Positions 56,432-64,000 of a DNA stretch of 64,000 nt are shown in pieces. The position numbers and the translations under genes are program-made. The notes beneath the pieces were generated by a model. That model did not search any database. It was not told where the DNA came from and worked only from the letters and a program-made list of their open reading frames with translations. Position 1 is the stretch's first letter. Every line of letters starts with the position of its first letter. Source of the stretch: a virus; the IMG/VR virus record IMGVR_UViG_3300024348_000026, positions 1 to 64,000 of that record, one strand, 5' to 3'.

Positions 56432-57312
56432 TTCTTATTAACAAGGGGGAGAAGAATTCTCGCTTCTTTTGCGGGGATATCTGAGAAATCTTTCCACACT
56501 TTTACTCCCTCACCCCTATACTCATTGGCTGCCCATAATTTTCTAAAGATGACTTTCGCTCCTTCAAAATCGACTACGCCATGTTTTTCGCGAAGTGTTT
56601 TTTCTAGGATGCCTGTCGGGGTAACTGGCACGGTGTTATTATCGTAGCCTGTTGATTCAATCGACTCTGAACTAGAGTTTGAAGGGCTTTTCGACTTATC
56701 AATTTCGTCTGCGCCAACAATATGAACGTTTAGGAAATTGCGAACGCATCTTACAAAAGCTCTGTTACAAGCAATAGTTTCAAGAAATTTGGCGCAAAAA
56801 TCATCAGTGTTCGCTAAAGTTGCATTAGCTACGTCTTCATAAGTCACTCCAACTCCATAGGCATTTTCGGTTTCATAATTGCAGATCCAATTAATAGAGC
56901 ATTTTGCTACCACATAGCTTTCGCTTACATGGTTCACTTCGTATGAAACGCCAGTGAATCCTCTCAATTTGGCCAACTCTTTAATCCCTGCGAGCATAAT
57001 CAAAAGCTGATTATCTTTTAAACCCTCAATGGAGGTTGGAACTGGTTGTTTTCGGCATTCAAAAAAACCTTTATTTGGATAGAGGAATTCGTCTTTAACC
57101 ATTTTCCGCCAATCAACTGATCCGTCTTCATTGAACTGGTATAAGACACTATCAATTAGTCCATGCTCATTTCTTTTATATTTTCCAATAAAATCTACAG
57201 GCGGGGTTGATGATTCTTCTTGATAAACCGTAGAATCAATTTCTGTATAAAGATCGTCTTCGTTGGTAGGCTGAATACCTTCTGTTTCTGGTTGTTTTTT
57301 AACTTTGCTCAT
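56428..57312 (-). CDS. putative single-strand annealing protein
   Basis: 294 aa from MSKVKKQPETEG. The core has IMLAGIKELAKLRGFTGVSY, VVAKCSINW and ETIACNRAFVRCVRNFLNVH, recalling phage Rad52/Sak-type annealing proteins. Acidic Ser-rich linker at 215-235. The gene lies near an SSB-like gene, which fits recombination, but the family call is tentative. Confidence 0.5.
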   Translation of the reverse strand: MSKVKKQPETEGIQPTNEDDLYTEIDSTVYQEESSTPPVDFIGKYKRNEHGLIDSVLYQFNEDGSVDWRKMVKDEFLYPNKGFFECRKQPVPTSIEGLKDNQLLIMLAGIKELAKLRGFTGVSYEVNHVSESYVVAKCSINWICNYETENAYGVGVTYEDVANATLANTDDFCAKFLETIACNRAFVRCVRNFLNVHIVGADEIDKSKSPSNSSSESIESTGYDNNTVPVTPTGILEKTLREKHGVVDFEGAKVIFRKLWAANEYRGEGVKVWKDFSDIPAKEARILLPLVNKK

Positions 57313-58453
57313 AAAAATAAAAATGGGCTTGTTCTTCCCAATATTCAGGAGTATGCAGTATCTCCATACTAATGTCAACACTTTTTAATCCACATTTCCA
57401 ATGAGCCAAGCTTGGATACTCTACTCCGTCAGCAAAAACTCTTTTATTTGAAAGAAAAAAGCACTTATCAGAAACGTCCTCTGGTTTTTTAATCTTAGTT
57501 TCGTAAAAACTAACCACTTGATCAAAATATTTGTTTCTAAGAGGTGGCAAATCTTCTTCTTTTTGGGTGAAGATTTCAAATTCTATTCCCCATATTTTTA
57601 ATATTTCAAAATATTTATCAGGAATTTCTCCAAAATCTTTATCTATAAAGACGGATATTTTTTTAATGTTTTCTTTAATTTTTTCTAAGTGAGATGGCTG
57701 TATCAATTTATTGGCTATAATGCTTACCTTATAATTCTGGCAATATTTAATAAAAGCCTCTTGGTCGTATCCCTTGTCTGTCCTTAAAAAAAGAATCTCG
57801 CCCTCTTTAAGAGGAATCGGGGAAAAAGAAATAGGAACGACTTCTGTTATTTGGGTGTCGAATAATTTCCCAATACTAATTGTTTTAAATAAAAGTTTTT
57901 TAGGAATCTTAAGTAAATCCAAAATGGCTTGAGATACGATTTCGGGTTTTATTTTGTTTATTTCTGATTTCGGGTCTTGCAAATTTAAGCAGGGCTTAAC
58001 GTCCCAAGGGGCGGCGATATCCTTCTTTTTGTCGTTTTTCGACCAATAACCATTGCTTATGCTTGGGTAAGTGTTTCCGAATAAAGTGACTAGGGGAATA
58101 TTTTTGCTACTTGCATAATGAGAATATACGTTGTCAACGCCGATATGCAGTAATGAGCCTGATAGAACATTAGCGTATTGTTTAAACGAAAGCCCTCCTA
58201 AAACCTTGTCAACTCCATTTATAGATTGTCCTCCTCTATCTATTTGAATTATTTTTATATCTTTTTCTTTTAGAAAAGGGTGGATTAAATTGATAACCAA
58301 GTCAAAGTTTTTATACATTTTTGACGGGATTCTTTCTTCAAGAAAAATGGTTATGTATTTTCCTTCAGGAATCGGAAAGAAGTGTTCACACACTGTTGGT
58401 TTTGAAATTAAAACCCCAAGGTTTTTTGCGTATTCTTCTAAAACGTGAGACAT
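57299..58453 (-). CDS. glycosyltransferase, GT9/heptosyltransferase-like
   Basis: 384 aa. LLHIGVDNVYSHYASSKNIP and LVTLFGNTYP form the nucleotide-sugar half of a GT9 (ADP-heptose type) GT-B fold. The first domain is only partly recognisable and the C-terminal 150 residues are an extra domain. Follows a GT4 gene. Confidence 0.75.
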   Translation of the reverse strand: MSHVLEEYAKNLGVLISKPTVCEHFFPIPEGKYITIFLEERIPSKMYKNFDLVINLIHPFLKEKDIKIIQIDRGGQSINGVDKVLGGLSFKQYANVLSGSLLHIGVDNVYSHYASSKNIPLVTLFGNTYPSISNGYWSKNDKKKDIAAPWDVKPCLNLQDPKSEINKIKPEIVSQAILDLLKIPKKLLFKTISIGKLFDTQITEVVPISFSPIPLKEGEILFLRTDKGYDQEAFIKYCQNYKVSIIANKLIQPSHLEKIKENIKKISVFIDKDFGEIPDKYFEILKIWGIEFEIFTQKEEDLPPLRNKYFDQVVSFYETKIKKPEDVSDKCFFLSNKRVFADGVEYPSLAHWKCGLKSVDISMEILHTPEYWEEQAHFYFYEQS

Positions 58454-58454
58454 G

Positions 58455-60362
58455 TTATTCTATTAATTTAAATTGATGCTTGTTTAATCCGTTATGTAGA
58501 TAACAAATATTTTTTTGAGTTGTCGTGTGAGGATAAAATGCCATTTCAAAATAGCCTTTATGTTCCCCGCCTCCTTCTAGGATTAAAACGTTTTCTAAAG
58601 ATTCTGAATACTCCATCACCTTAAAAACGAATGGACTATCCTCTATTAGTGAAAAGTATTCTCGACGGGTGAATACATAGATGTTGTATAGCGGATATTG
58701 TTTCTTTAAATTTTTCATTAAAGAATTGATCAATAATACATCTGTATCTGATTGAGGTATAATAACGGCGATCCTTTTCCCTTCGTCTTCCTTCCCAAGA
58801 AGATCCCCAAAGCTTACGCTTGTTTTTTTAGAATTCAAAGATCTTGCTTGTCCTCTAAATTGATCTACCATTTGCCCCGCGCTTATTTCTTTATTAAAGA
58901 TCCTACTGGCCCACATTTTAAATACGCTTGAGTTTTTGTCTACGTCTTCATTTAAAAAGTTTTTGTGAAGATCTATTATAAATTCATCAACTTGAGAGTT
59001 CTCTTTTGGTTGGTAGTTTTCATCGTAAGAAACCGATTGGTTTTCAAAATCAAAATCTACGGGTGGGGAATTGTCAATAAGCTCTTCTAATTTTTTACCA
59101 ATAACCTCGATTGAGAAATTATCAATAACCCACTGTCTTGCGGCTTTTTCCACACTTCTTTTGCTTTCTTGGCTCATTTTATAGACATATAAAAGCTCGG
59201 CAGCTATACTGTCAGGGCTTGTAGATGCTTTTATGAATTGAGTCCCAGGTTCACGGTATTCGCTCCACTGAAGACCAATTCCGCCGCTTTCCAAAGTGCA
59301 ATTGTCTTCTCCGCATGAGTAATCCGTAACCAGAGTAATTAGTTCTGTTAATTTTGCTTCTTGAATTGGAATCTCTTGCCCTCCGCTTGTAAAAGGGTGG
59401 CAATACACATCCATTAGGTTATAAACCTCATTTAACTGCTTTTCTGAAACGCCAAAAGATACGTTCGTTGTGTTTACTGTTTTTGATGATCCGCAACTAG
59501 GGCAGTTTTGTTCTTGACCAGTAAAGGGCCTAACTTCATAAGAGTGGCACTTAGAACAAAAATAAGTTGTTAAAACATCCTCTGGACTTATCTCTTTTTC
59601 TCTCAAAAATTCGGGGATATTCCAACCCTCTCCCCAATGAGTATGAAGCAATAATTTAGTTTTTATTTCTGGATTCTCGTTTTTGAACTTTTTAAATCCG
59701 TCCAAAAGATTAGGGACGGATTTCCTTAATTGATTTCTAAAGACAAATCCTACTATAAAAGTGTCTTGCGAAATATTATGCTTGCTTCTTAAGCCTTGTC
59801 TTTGTTCATCTTCAAGTCTAAAAAAGTTTTGAGTATCTACTGCTCCTCTTAGGGTTTTGATGTGATTATATCCTAGTTTATTAAAAGCTTTTTCTGCAAA
59901 TGATGCCCATACAAAATAATTCTTAACTTTTGGGGCAAAATCTACTGCTTGTTGTAGCAGTGGAAGACTGTCTAATGTCGTCCAAATGGCGCAATTAATT
60001 TTGTTCCACCAAGGTTTTTTATCAAAATCAGAAAAGGCCCAAATGTCTTCTATCCCTATGTAAAAATCTGGCTTGGTTAGTTTAATAATATCATCTATTA
60101 CAATAGATCCATATACGGCGGCTCTTTGTTGATCTGGTCCAAGCTGGTTGTAGACTTGCATCGACGGCATAGTTCCGTAACATTGCCACGGAACGGTCTT
60201 CGTTATCGGATCATCAAAACCTACTCCATTCGCCGCTTCTATAATATTATATTTGCCTGTAGAAAAAAGATATCTTAGAATGTTTTTCTTGTTTTTCCCA
60301 AAACCAGTAAAAGCCTTGCAAAAATTAGATTGCAGGACGACTGTTTTTTTCTTATTTGTCAT
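58455..60362 (-). CDS. GT4-like glycosyltransferase with zinc ribbon
   Basis: 635 aa. VWASFAEKAFNKLGY and KTLRGAVDTQNF, then IVGFVFRNQLRKSVPNLL and MDVYCHPFTSGGQEIPIQEA (EX7E-like acidic site) mark a GT-B enzyme. A four-cysteine ribbon (CSKCHSYE and CPSCGSSK) is inserted near residue 275. C-terminal 180 residues are a second Rossmann-like domain (RIAVIIPQSDTDVLL). Confidence 0.8.
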   Translation of the reverse strand: MTNKKKTVVLQSNFCKAFTGFGKNKKNILRYLFSTGKYNIIEAANGVGFDDPITKTVPWQCYGTMPSMQVYNQLGPDQQRAAVYGSIVIDDIIKLTKPDFYIGIEDIWAFSDFDKKPWWNKINCAIWTTLDSLPLLQQAVDFAPKVKNYFVWASFAEKAFNKLGYNHIKTLRGAVDTQNFFRLEDEQRQGLRSKHNISQDTFIVGFVFRNQLRKSVPNLLDGFKKFKNENPEIKTKLLLHTHWGEGWNIPEFLREKEISPEDVLTTYFCSKCHSYEVRPFTGQEQNCPSCGSSKTVNTTNVSFGVSEKQLNEVYNLMDVYCHPFTSGGQEIPIQEAKLTELITLVTDYSCGEDNCTLESGGIGLQWSEYREPGTQFIKASTSPDSIAAELLYVYKMSQESKRSVEKAARQWVIDNFSIEVIGKKLEELIDNSPPVDFDFENQSVSYDENYQPKENSQVDEFIIDLHKNFLNEDVDKNSSVFKMWASRIFNKEISAGQMVDQFRGQARSLNSKKTSVSFGDLLGKEDEGKRIAVIIPQSDTDVLLINSLMKNLKKQYPLYNIYVFTRREYFSLIEDSPFVFKVMEYSESLENVLILEGGGEHKGYFEMAFYPHTTTQKNICYLHNGLNKHQFKLIE

Positions 60363-60816
60363 TTGCGCTCTGTCTTTCCTTATAAATTTCGTTTAATGCG
60401 AATTTAAAAAACTGGCGTAAGGCATAAGCTTCTGACATTTCAACGCCCATGCCAAATTTATTGGCCGAGTTTCTGGTAATGGTGAATGAAAAAGCTTTTT
60501 TGCCGTCTTTTTTTGTATAAGGCTTAAAAGAGATGGTTGTTTTGTTATCTTCATAAGTATGAAATGCCGAAAATTCCGTGTATTGTTCGATGGCATAAAT
60601 AAAGCCTCCTAATTCGATTTCGTTAAGCTTTAAAGAGATAGACTTCTCTGGATTCTTTGCATTTTCCGTGAAAGATCCATTTTTTGTCTTTTCGTTCCAC
60701 GCAAACTGCTGAATTGCTGTCATAAAAACAGATGGCTCTTTGTTTTTAGAACCCGTTCCTAATTGGAACCCGAAAGCAGACCCTGTATTGCTTGAATTAG
60801 GCTTATATAATTTCAT
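60352..60816 (-). CDS. SSB-like single-strand DNA-binding protein
   Basis: 154 aa. NTGSAFGFQLGTGSKNKEPS, NAKNPEKSISLKLNEIELGG and FHTYEDNKTTISFKPY fit a phage family of small beta-rich single-strand-binding proteins (PC4/Whirly-like fold). Overlaps the glycosyltransferase gene by 11 nt. A TATAAT box lies 5 nt before the ATG. Confidence 0.6.
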   Translation of the reverse strand: MKLYKPNSSNTGSAFGFQLGTGSKNKEPSVFMTAIQQFAWNEKTKNGSFTENAKNPEKSISLKLNEIELGGFIYAIEQYTEFSAFHTYEDNKTTISFKPYTKKDGKKAFSFTITRNSANKFGMGVEMSEAYALRQFFKFALNEIYKERQSANDK

Positions 60817-60849
60817 AAAATATTATATACAAACATGAATAAAAATCCA

Positions 60850-61920
60850 TTAAGCTTTTTGATTTAAAATTGGCTCAGTTATTGTTTTTAAAATAAATTT
60901 TTCGTTATTTTTAAAATGAGGAATACTCATATATCGGTCATATGATAGAGAAAATCGGTCAGAGATATTGACGATCTCAGATACTCTTCTGGAGCCGTAT
61001 AAATATACTTCTTTTAGATATCCAATAACTAATTCCAGTCCTTTTTTCATAAGAGACGCTTGTTGACATTTTTTATATAACTTTAAGGCTTCTTTGTCTA
61101 AGGTAATATTCATGTGAGAGCAAAAGACACTCAGCAAGCCAAACTCCATTTCTTCTGGAACTCCAAGTTCTATAAAGATGTCGTTTAAATCTAAAAAACA
61201 ATGAGATCTATGGCTATGGTCAAAATTTATAAATTTAAATAGCCCATTTTTTGAAATAATATTTTCTCTATTCAGATTTCCGTGACAAACAAACCCTTTG
61301 CTAATCAGATCGTTATTACAAGACTCCAGTAGCTCGCCCTCCATTCTTTCTATTATTTCGCTAATTAATTTAAAATCAGTATAATTTTTAATACTTTCTA
61401 TAGAGTCTTCGGTGAAATTTTTTGATAATAGCGCTCCAAAAGATTCTTCTAAATATTCTTTGTATGAAAATGGCGGATTTTGAGACTGCTGCATCAAAGA
61501 ATAAGACTCACAAAAACTTGCAAAGTTTTCTGTAAAATAAGATAAGCCTAAGTCGCTAAGGTTTTCGGCGTTTTCGTTTGAAGTTATAATGTATCTCAAT
61601 TCGTCACCGATTTTTACCACTCCATCTTTTATGTATTTAGCTCTTATTAGGGGATTTATTCCATTAAGAATCAAACTCTCTCTGTTTATTTTTTCACACT
61701 TGGGGTCTAAGGATATTTTAATACGAAAATCGAATCCTGCTTCGCTGTATTTATATACGTCATAATCTTCTGTTTCAGAAAGAAATTTTATGTTTTCCCC
61801 AAAAATTGGAGGATCTAAGCTTTTTAGCAAAATGGAAACCAATTTTATTTCGCTATCTTCTCCAGCTAAGTGTTCTGGAATTACATAAGCCTTATTCTGA
61901 AATAAATTAGAAAGATTCAT
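60850..61920 (-). CDS. kinase-fold (APH-like) protein with altered catalytic Asp
   Basis: 356 aa. VCHGNLNREN (residues 212-220) and KFINFDHSHRSHCFLDLND match the catalytic loop and metal-binding motif of aminoglycoside/choline-kinase-type enzymes. The invariant catalytic Asp of HGD is Asn215. It may therefore be a pseudokinase or use altered chemistry. Confidence 0.7.
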   Translation of the reverse strand: MNLSNLFQNKAYVIPEHLAGEDSEIKLVSILLKSLDPPIFGENIKFLSETEDYDVYKYSEAGFDFRIKISLDPKCEKINRESLILNGINPLIRAKYIKDGVVKIGDELRYIITSNENAENLSDLGLSYFTENFASFCESYSLMQQSQNPPFSYKEYLEESFGALLSKNFTEDSIESIKNYTDFKLISEIIERMEGELLESCNNDLISKGFVCHGNLNRENIISKNGLFKFINFDHSHRSHCFLDLNDIFIELGVPEEMEFGLLSVFCSHMNITLDKEALKLYKKCQQASLMKKGLELVIGYLKEVYLYGSRRVSEIVNISDRFSLSYDRYMSIPHFKNNEKFILKTITEPILNQKA

Positions 61921-61936
61921 TGTTTAATGATAACAA

Positions 61937-61964
61937 AAAACCCCTGTTTTTCAACAGGGGTTTT
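61937..61964 (-). terminator. strong intrinsic terminator
   Basis: AAAACCCCTGTT and AACAGGGGTTTT form a 12-bp hairpin with a 4-nt loop, followed on the minus strand by TTTTTT. It ends transcription of the 77-aa gene and can act in both directions. Confidence 0.85.
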
Positions 61965-61988
61965 GATCGCCAACTACCTACAAAAAAG

Positions 61989-62222
61989 TTAATAAGCTTC
62001 TCCAAAAACCTTTCCAGCAAAGCTAACTCCAAGAATATTCGTCTTGGCCAACTTTACATTAGTTCTGGCGTTACGATCATATACCTTAATATACGATGGA
62101 GTTTCGCTTCGGAATTGAGCATTAATTGCTGGGCGGTGATTTGCGGTATAAAGACCGAAAAAACGTCCCGCACTATTACGGATCAATGGAAGCACCTTAC
62201 TATTTTGTTGTTTGTTTTTCAT
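61989..62222 (-). CDS. small basic protein with own promoter and terminator
   Basis: 77 aa, basic and aromatic (NSAGRFFGLYTANHRPAINA, KVYDRNARTNVKLAKTNIL). Single-gene unit between a strong promoter and a strong terminator, suggesting high expression. Function unrecognised; nucleic-acid or virion binding is possible. Confidence 0.7.
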   Translation of the reverse strand: MKNKQQNSKVLPLIRNSAGRFFGLYTANHRPAINAQFRSETPSYIKVYDRNARTNVKLAKTNILGVSFAGKVFGEAY

Positions 62223-62259
62223 ATGAGGGTATCTTAATGGATATTGATGGTATTGTCAA
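62223..62259 (-). promoter_or_regulatory. sigma70-type promoter, 8-nt leader
   Basis: TTGACA, 17 bp, TAAGAT, eight nt, ATG. Confidence 0.75.
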
Positions 62260-64000
62260 CAAAATTTACAGAAAAATCTGACTTTTCTGGATTTTGAATG
62301 ATAAATTTCGATATTGGGATCTGAATTTTTGACTTTACAATCTCTTTTATGTTTCTGGCGTGAAGCTTCTCTATTTTTAATGAATTTAAAATAAATTCCA
62401 CAACGCCATCGCCAAAAGATATCTTAATGTTTTGTTGTTTTAGTTTATTCTCAATTTCAGATATTTCTTTGCTGATGATTTTTTGATATTCTTTATCTTT
62501 GAGTTCGTTAAAAACCAAAATAGCATCAACTCTAGCAATGAATTCTGGTTTTAGATGTCTTTTAATAGCTTCTCTATAAACGTCTGATTGAGGAACAAAA
62601 TCATTAACAAACCCCATCGAAACCTTATCTTTGTTTTCGTGTCCAACATTACTTGTAAAAATAACGATTGACTTATTGAAAGATATTTTATTGTTGAGAT
62701 TGTCGTTGACGTATCCTTCGTCTAAAAGATGAAGCAATAAATTGAGAATATCAGGGTCGCATTTCTCAGCTTCATCAAACAAGACAACACAATTGGGATT
62801 GTTTTTTACGAACTCTGTTAGAATCCCCCCTTGATCAGATCCAATATAGCCAACGCTCGCTCCAATAAGCTTATTTATTCCTGACTTATCTTGGTATTCG
62901 CTCATATTAATCTGGATGAAGGATTGTTCGTTTCCAAAAAAGTATTTAGCTATTTTTTTTGCAGTATGAGTTTTGCCCACGCTCGTTGGTCCAACAAAAA
63001 ATAAACTTGCAAGAGGTTTGTTGTTGTCGTTTAATCCGACCTTTGCACAAGATAGAATGTCTGTTATTTCTTTAATGTTTTCAGATTGACCAAACACTTC
63101 CTGTTCTATGTTTTTTTGAAAGTGTAAAAATTCGCTATTGTCTGTTGATATCGATTCTTTTGATAGGCTTGTCTTTTCTGAAAATACTTCGACAACATCG
63201 CTTTTTGTAATTTCAAAAACTTGATTTTTGACATACTCATTAAATTCTCCCATTGCGGCGACGTATTGAACTAATAAATTTTTACAATATTCGTCTTCTT
63301 CTGGATTTACTTCGTCATCTAATGCATATAATGTTTCAAGCAAATAAGCTTGAAGGCTTTTTATCTCTTCTGGAATTTGTCTGTTTTTAATTTTGACCTT
63401 CGCTCCAATAGAATCGATCATATCGAAAGCTTTGTCTGGAAAATTCTTATGTGGAATATATTTTTCGCATAAGTTAACAATCATTTGAATAATCTCAGAC
63501 TCGTATTTAACGTTGTGGAAAGACTCGTAATAGTCAATGCAATTAGACACGATCTCTTTTGTTTTTTCGGCAGATGGAACGCTGACAAAAATAGGATCAA
63601 ATCTTCTTTTTATTGCGCTATCTTTTTCAAAATATTTTTTGTATTCGCTCGCTGTTGTAGCTCCTATGCATTTTAATTCTCCTCTGGCTAATGCTGGTTT
63701 CAAAATGTTCGCGGCATCAAGGGTTCCAGCGTTGCTTCCTGCTCCAATAATATTATGGATTTCGTCAAAGAATAAAACAATGTTTTCATATTTTGATGCC
63801 ACACTTATTAATTGCTTGAGTCTTTCTTCAAATTCGCCACGATACTTCGTTCCAGAGATCATTGAGGTTAAATCGACACTATATATCTGCAAAGAAAGCA
63901 GGTTTGACGGAACGTTCTGAGAGACAATCCTCTGAGCAAGACCTTCTACAATGGCCGTCTTGCCAACTCCGCTTTCTCCTATTAAAACTGCGTTACTTTT
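62234..64000 (-). CDS. ClpB/ClpA-like double AAA+ ATPase, 5' end outside window
   Basis: At least 588 aa, open through the right edge. First AAA module: Walker A GESGVGKT, SGTKYRGEFEERLKQL and VLFFDEIHNI. Second module: FVGPTSVGKTHTAKKIAKYF, CVVLFDEAEKCDPDILNLLL and HARNIKEIV. The middle coiled-coil is short, more ClpA/C-like than ClpB. It probably unfolds proteins or disassembles complexes. Uncommon but known in large phages. Confidence 0.85.
   Translation of the reverse strand, partial: KSNAVLIGESGVGKTAIVEGLAQRIVSQNVPSNLLSLQIYSVDLTSMISGTKYRGEFEERLKQLISVASKYENIVLFFDEIHNIIGAGSNAGTLDAANILKPALARGELKCIGATTASEYKKYFEKDSAIKRRFDPIFVSVPSAEKTKEIVSNCIDYYESFHNVKYESEIIQMIVNLCEKYIPHKNFPDKAFDMIDSIGAKVKIKNRQIPEEIKSLQAYLLETLYALDDEVNPEEDEYCKNLLVQYVAAMGEFNEYVKNQVFEITKSDVVEVFSEKTSLSKESISTDNSEFLHFQKNIEQEVFGQSENIKEITDILSCAKVGLNDNNKPLASLFFVGPTSVGKTHTAKKIAKYFFGNEQSFIQINMSEYQDKSGINKLIGASVGYIGSDQGGILTEFVKNNPNCVVLFDEAEKCDPDILNLLLHLLDEGYVNDNLNNKISFNKSIVIFTSNVGHENKDKVSMGFVNDFVPQSDVYREAIKRHLKPEFIARVDAILVFNELKDKEYQKIISKEISEIENKLKQQNIKISFGDGVVEFILNSLKIEKLHARNIKEIVKSKIQIPISKFIIQNPEKSDFSVNFVDNTINIH

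Noticed and set aside
1-64000. CRISPR array or insertion sequence
   Set aside because: No evenly spaced direct repeats with unique spacers and no transposase gene or terminal inverted repeats were seen.

Overview
The window is part of a large genome of a tailed double-stranded DNA phage. It carries a lambda-like siphovirus tail-tip set (L, K, I and J homologues), T4-like rIIA and rIIB, a lysis cassette, about 24 tRNA or tRNA-like genes, several homing-type endonucleases, and long runs of tiny tightly packed genes. Base composition is mostly AT-rich with a standard code (TGA, TAA and TAG all stop). The host is not evident. Shine-Dalgarno sequences are almost absent. Instead many genes sit directly behind a sigma70-type promoter (TTGACA-like, 16-17 bp, TAnnnT) whose -10 box ends 5-6 nt before the ATG, so many mRNAs should be leaderless. 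Both ends of the window cut genes: a possible tRNA end at the left and a ClpB-like ATPase at the right.

Layout. 1-300: three tRNAs. 300-14.9 kb: about 45 small, almost all minus-strand genes (zinc-knuckle proteins, YopX-like, DUF551-like, small SH3-like proteins, membrane peptides), with GC-richer islands near 3.6-3.9, 8.0-8.8 and 9.8-10.7 kb. 14.9-19.3 kb: the tRNA region, driven on the minus strand from a promoter at 19.25 kb. It includes ordinary tRNAs, a long-variable-arm tRNA with anticodon GUU, a 52-nt Met tRNA-like gene lacking a T arm, tRNA halves in inverted order, and two related non-tRNA structured elements. An HTH plus PD-(D/E)XK-like nuclease and a nuclease remnant are embedded here.

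19.4-33 kb: an accessory and metabolic block with an HNH nuclease, metallophosphoesterase, PTH2-type peptidyl-tRNA hydrolase, macrodomain protein, secreted 3D-domain protein, SLOG-like protein, nucleoside deoxyribosyltransferase-like protein, HExxH-like protein, then five overlapping glycosyltransferase genes, and a HAD-like protein. 33-36.3 kb: rIIB and rIIA. 36.6-38.2 kb: signal-bearing endolysin, membrane (holin candidate) protein and a single-molecule spanin candidate. 38.7-42 kb: a plus-strand, GC-richer module encoding a leucine-rich-repeat protein and a trypsin-fold protein, probably surface adhesin parts.

42-47 kb: minus-strand genes including a Mom-like DNA-modification acetyltransferase and a fibre gene. 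47.1-55.6 kb: plus-strand tail-tip genes L-K-I-J plus a further fibre-like protein. 55.6-64 kb: minus-strand GNAT, an annealing-protein-like gene, two more glycosyltransferases, an SSB-like gene, a kinase-fold protein with an altered catalytic residue, a small basic protein with a strong terminator, and the ClpB-like ATPase. Overall the phage appears to carry its own translation supplements (tRNAs, peptidyl-tRNA hydrolase), DNA or virion glycosylation and Mom-type modification, and possible NAD or nucleotide-signal counter-defence.
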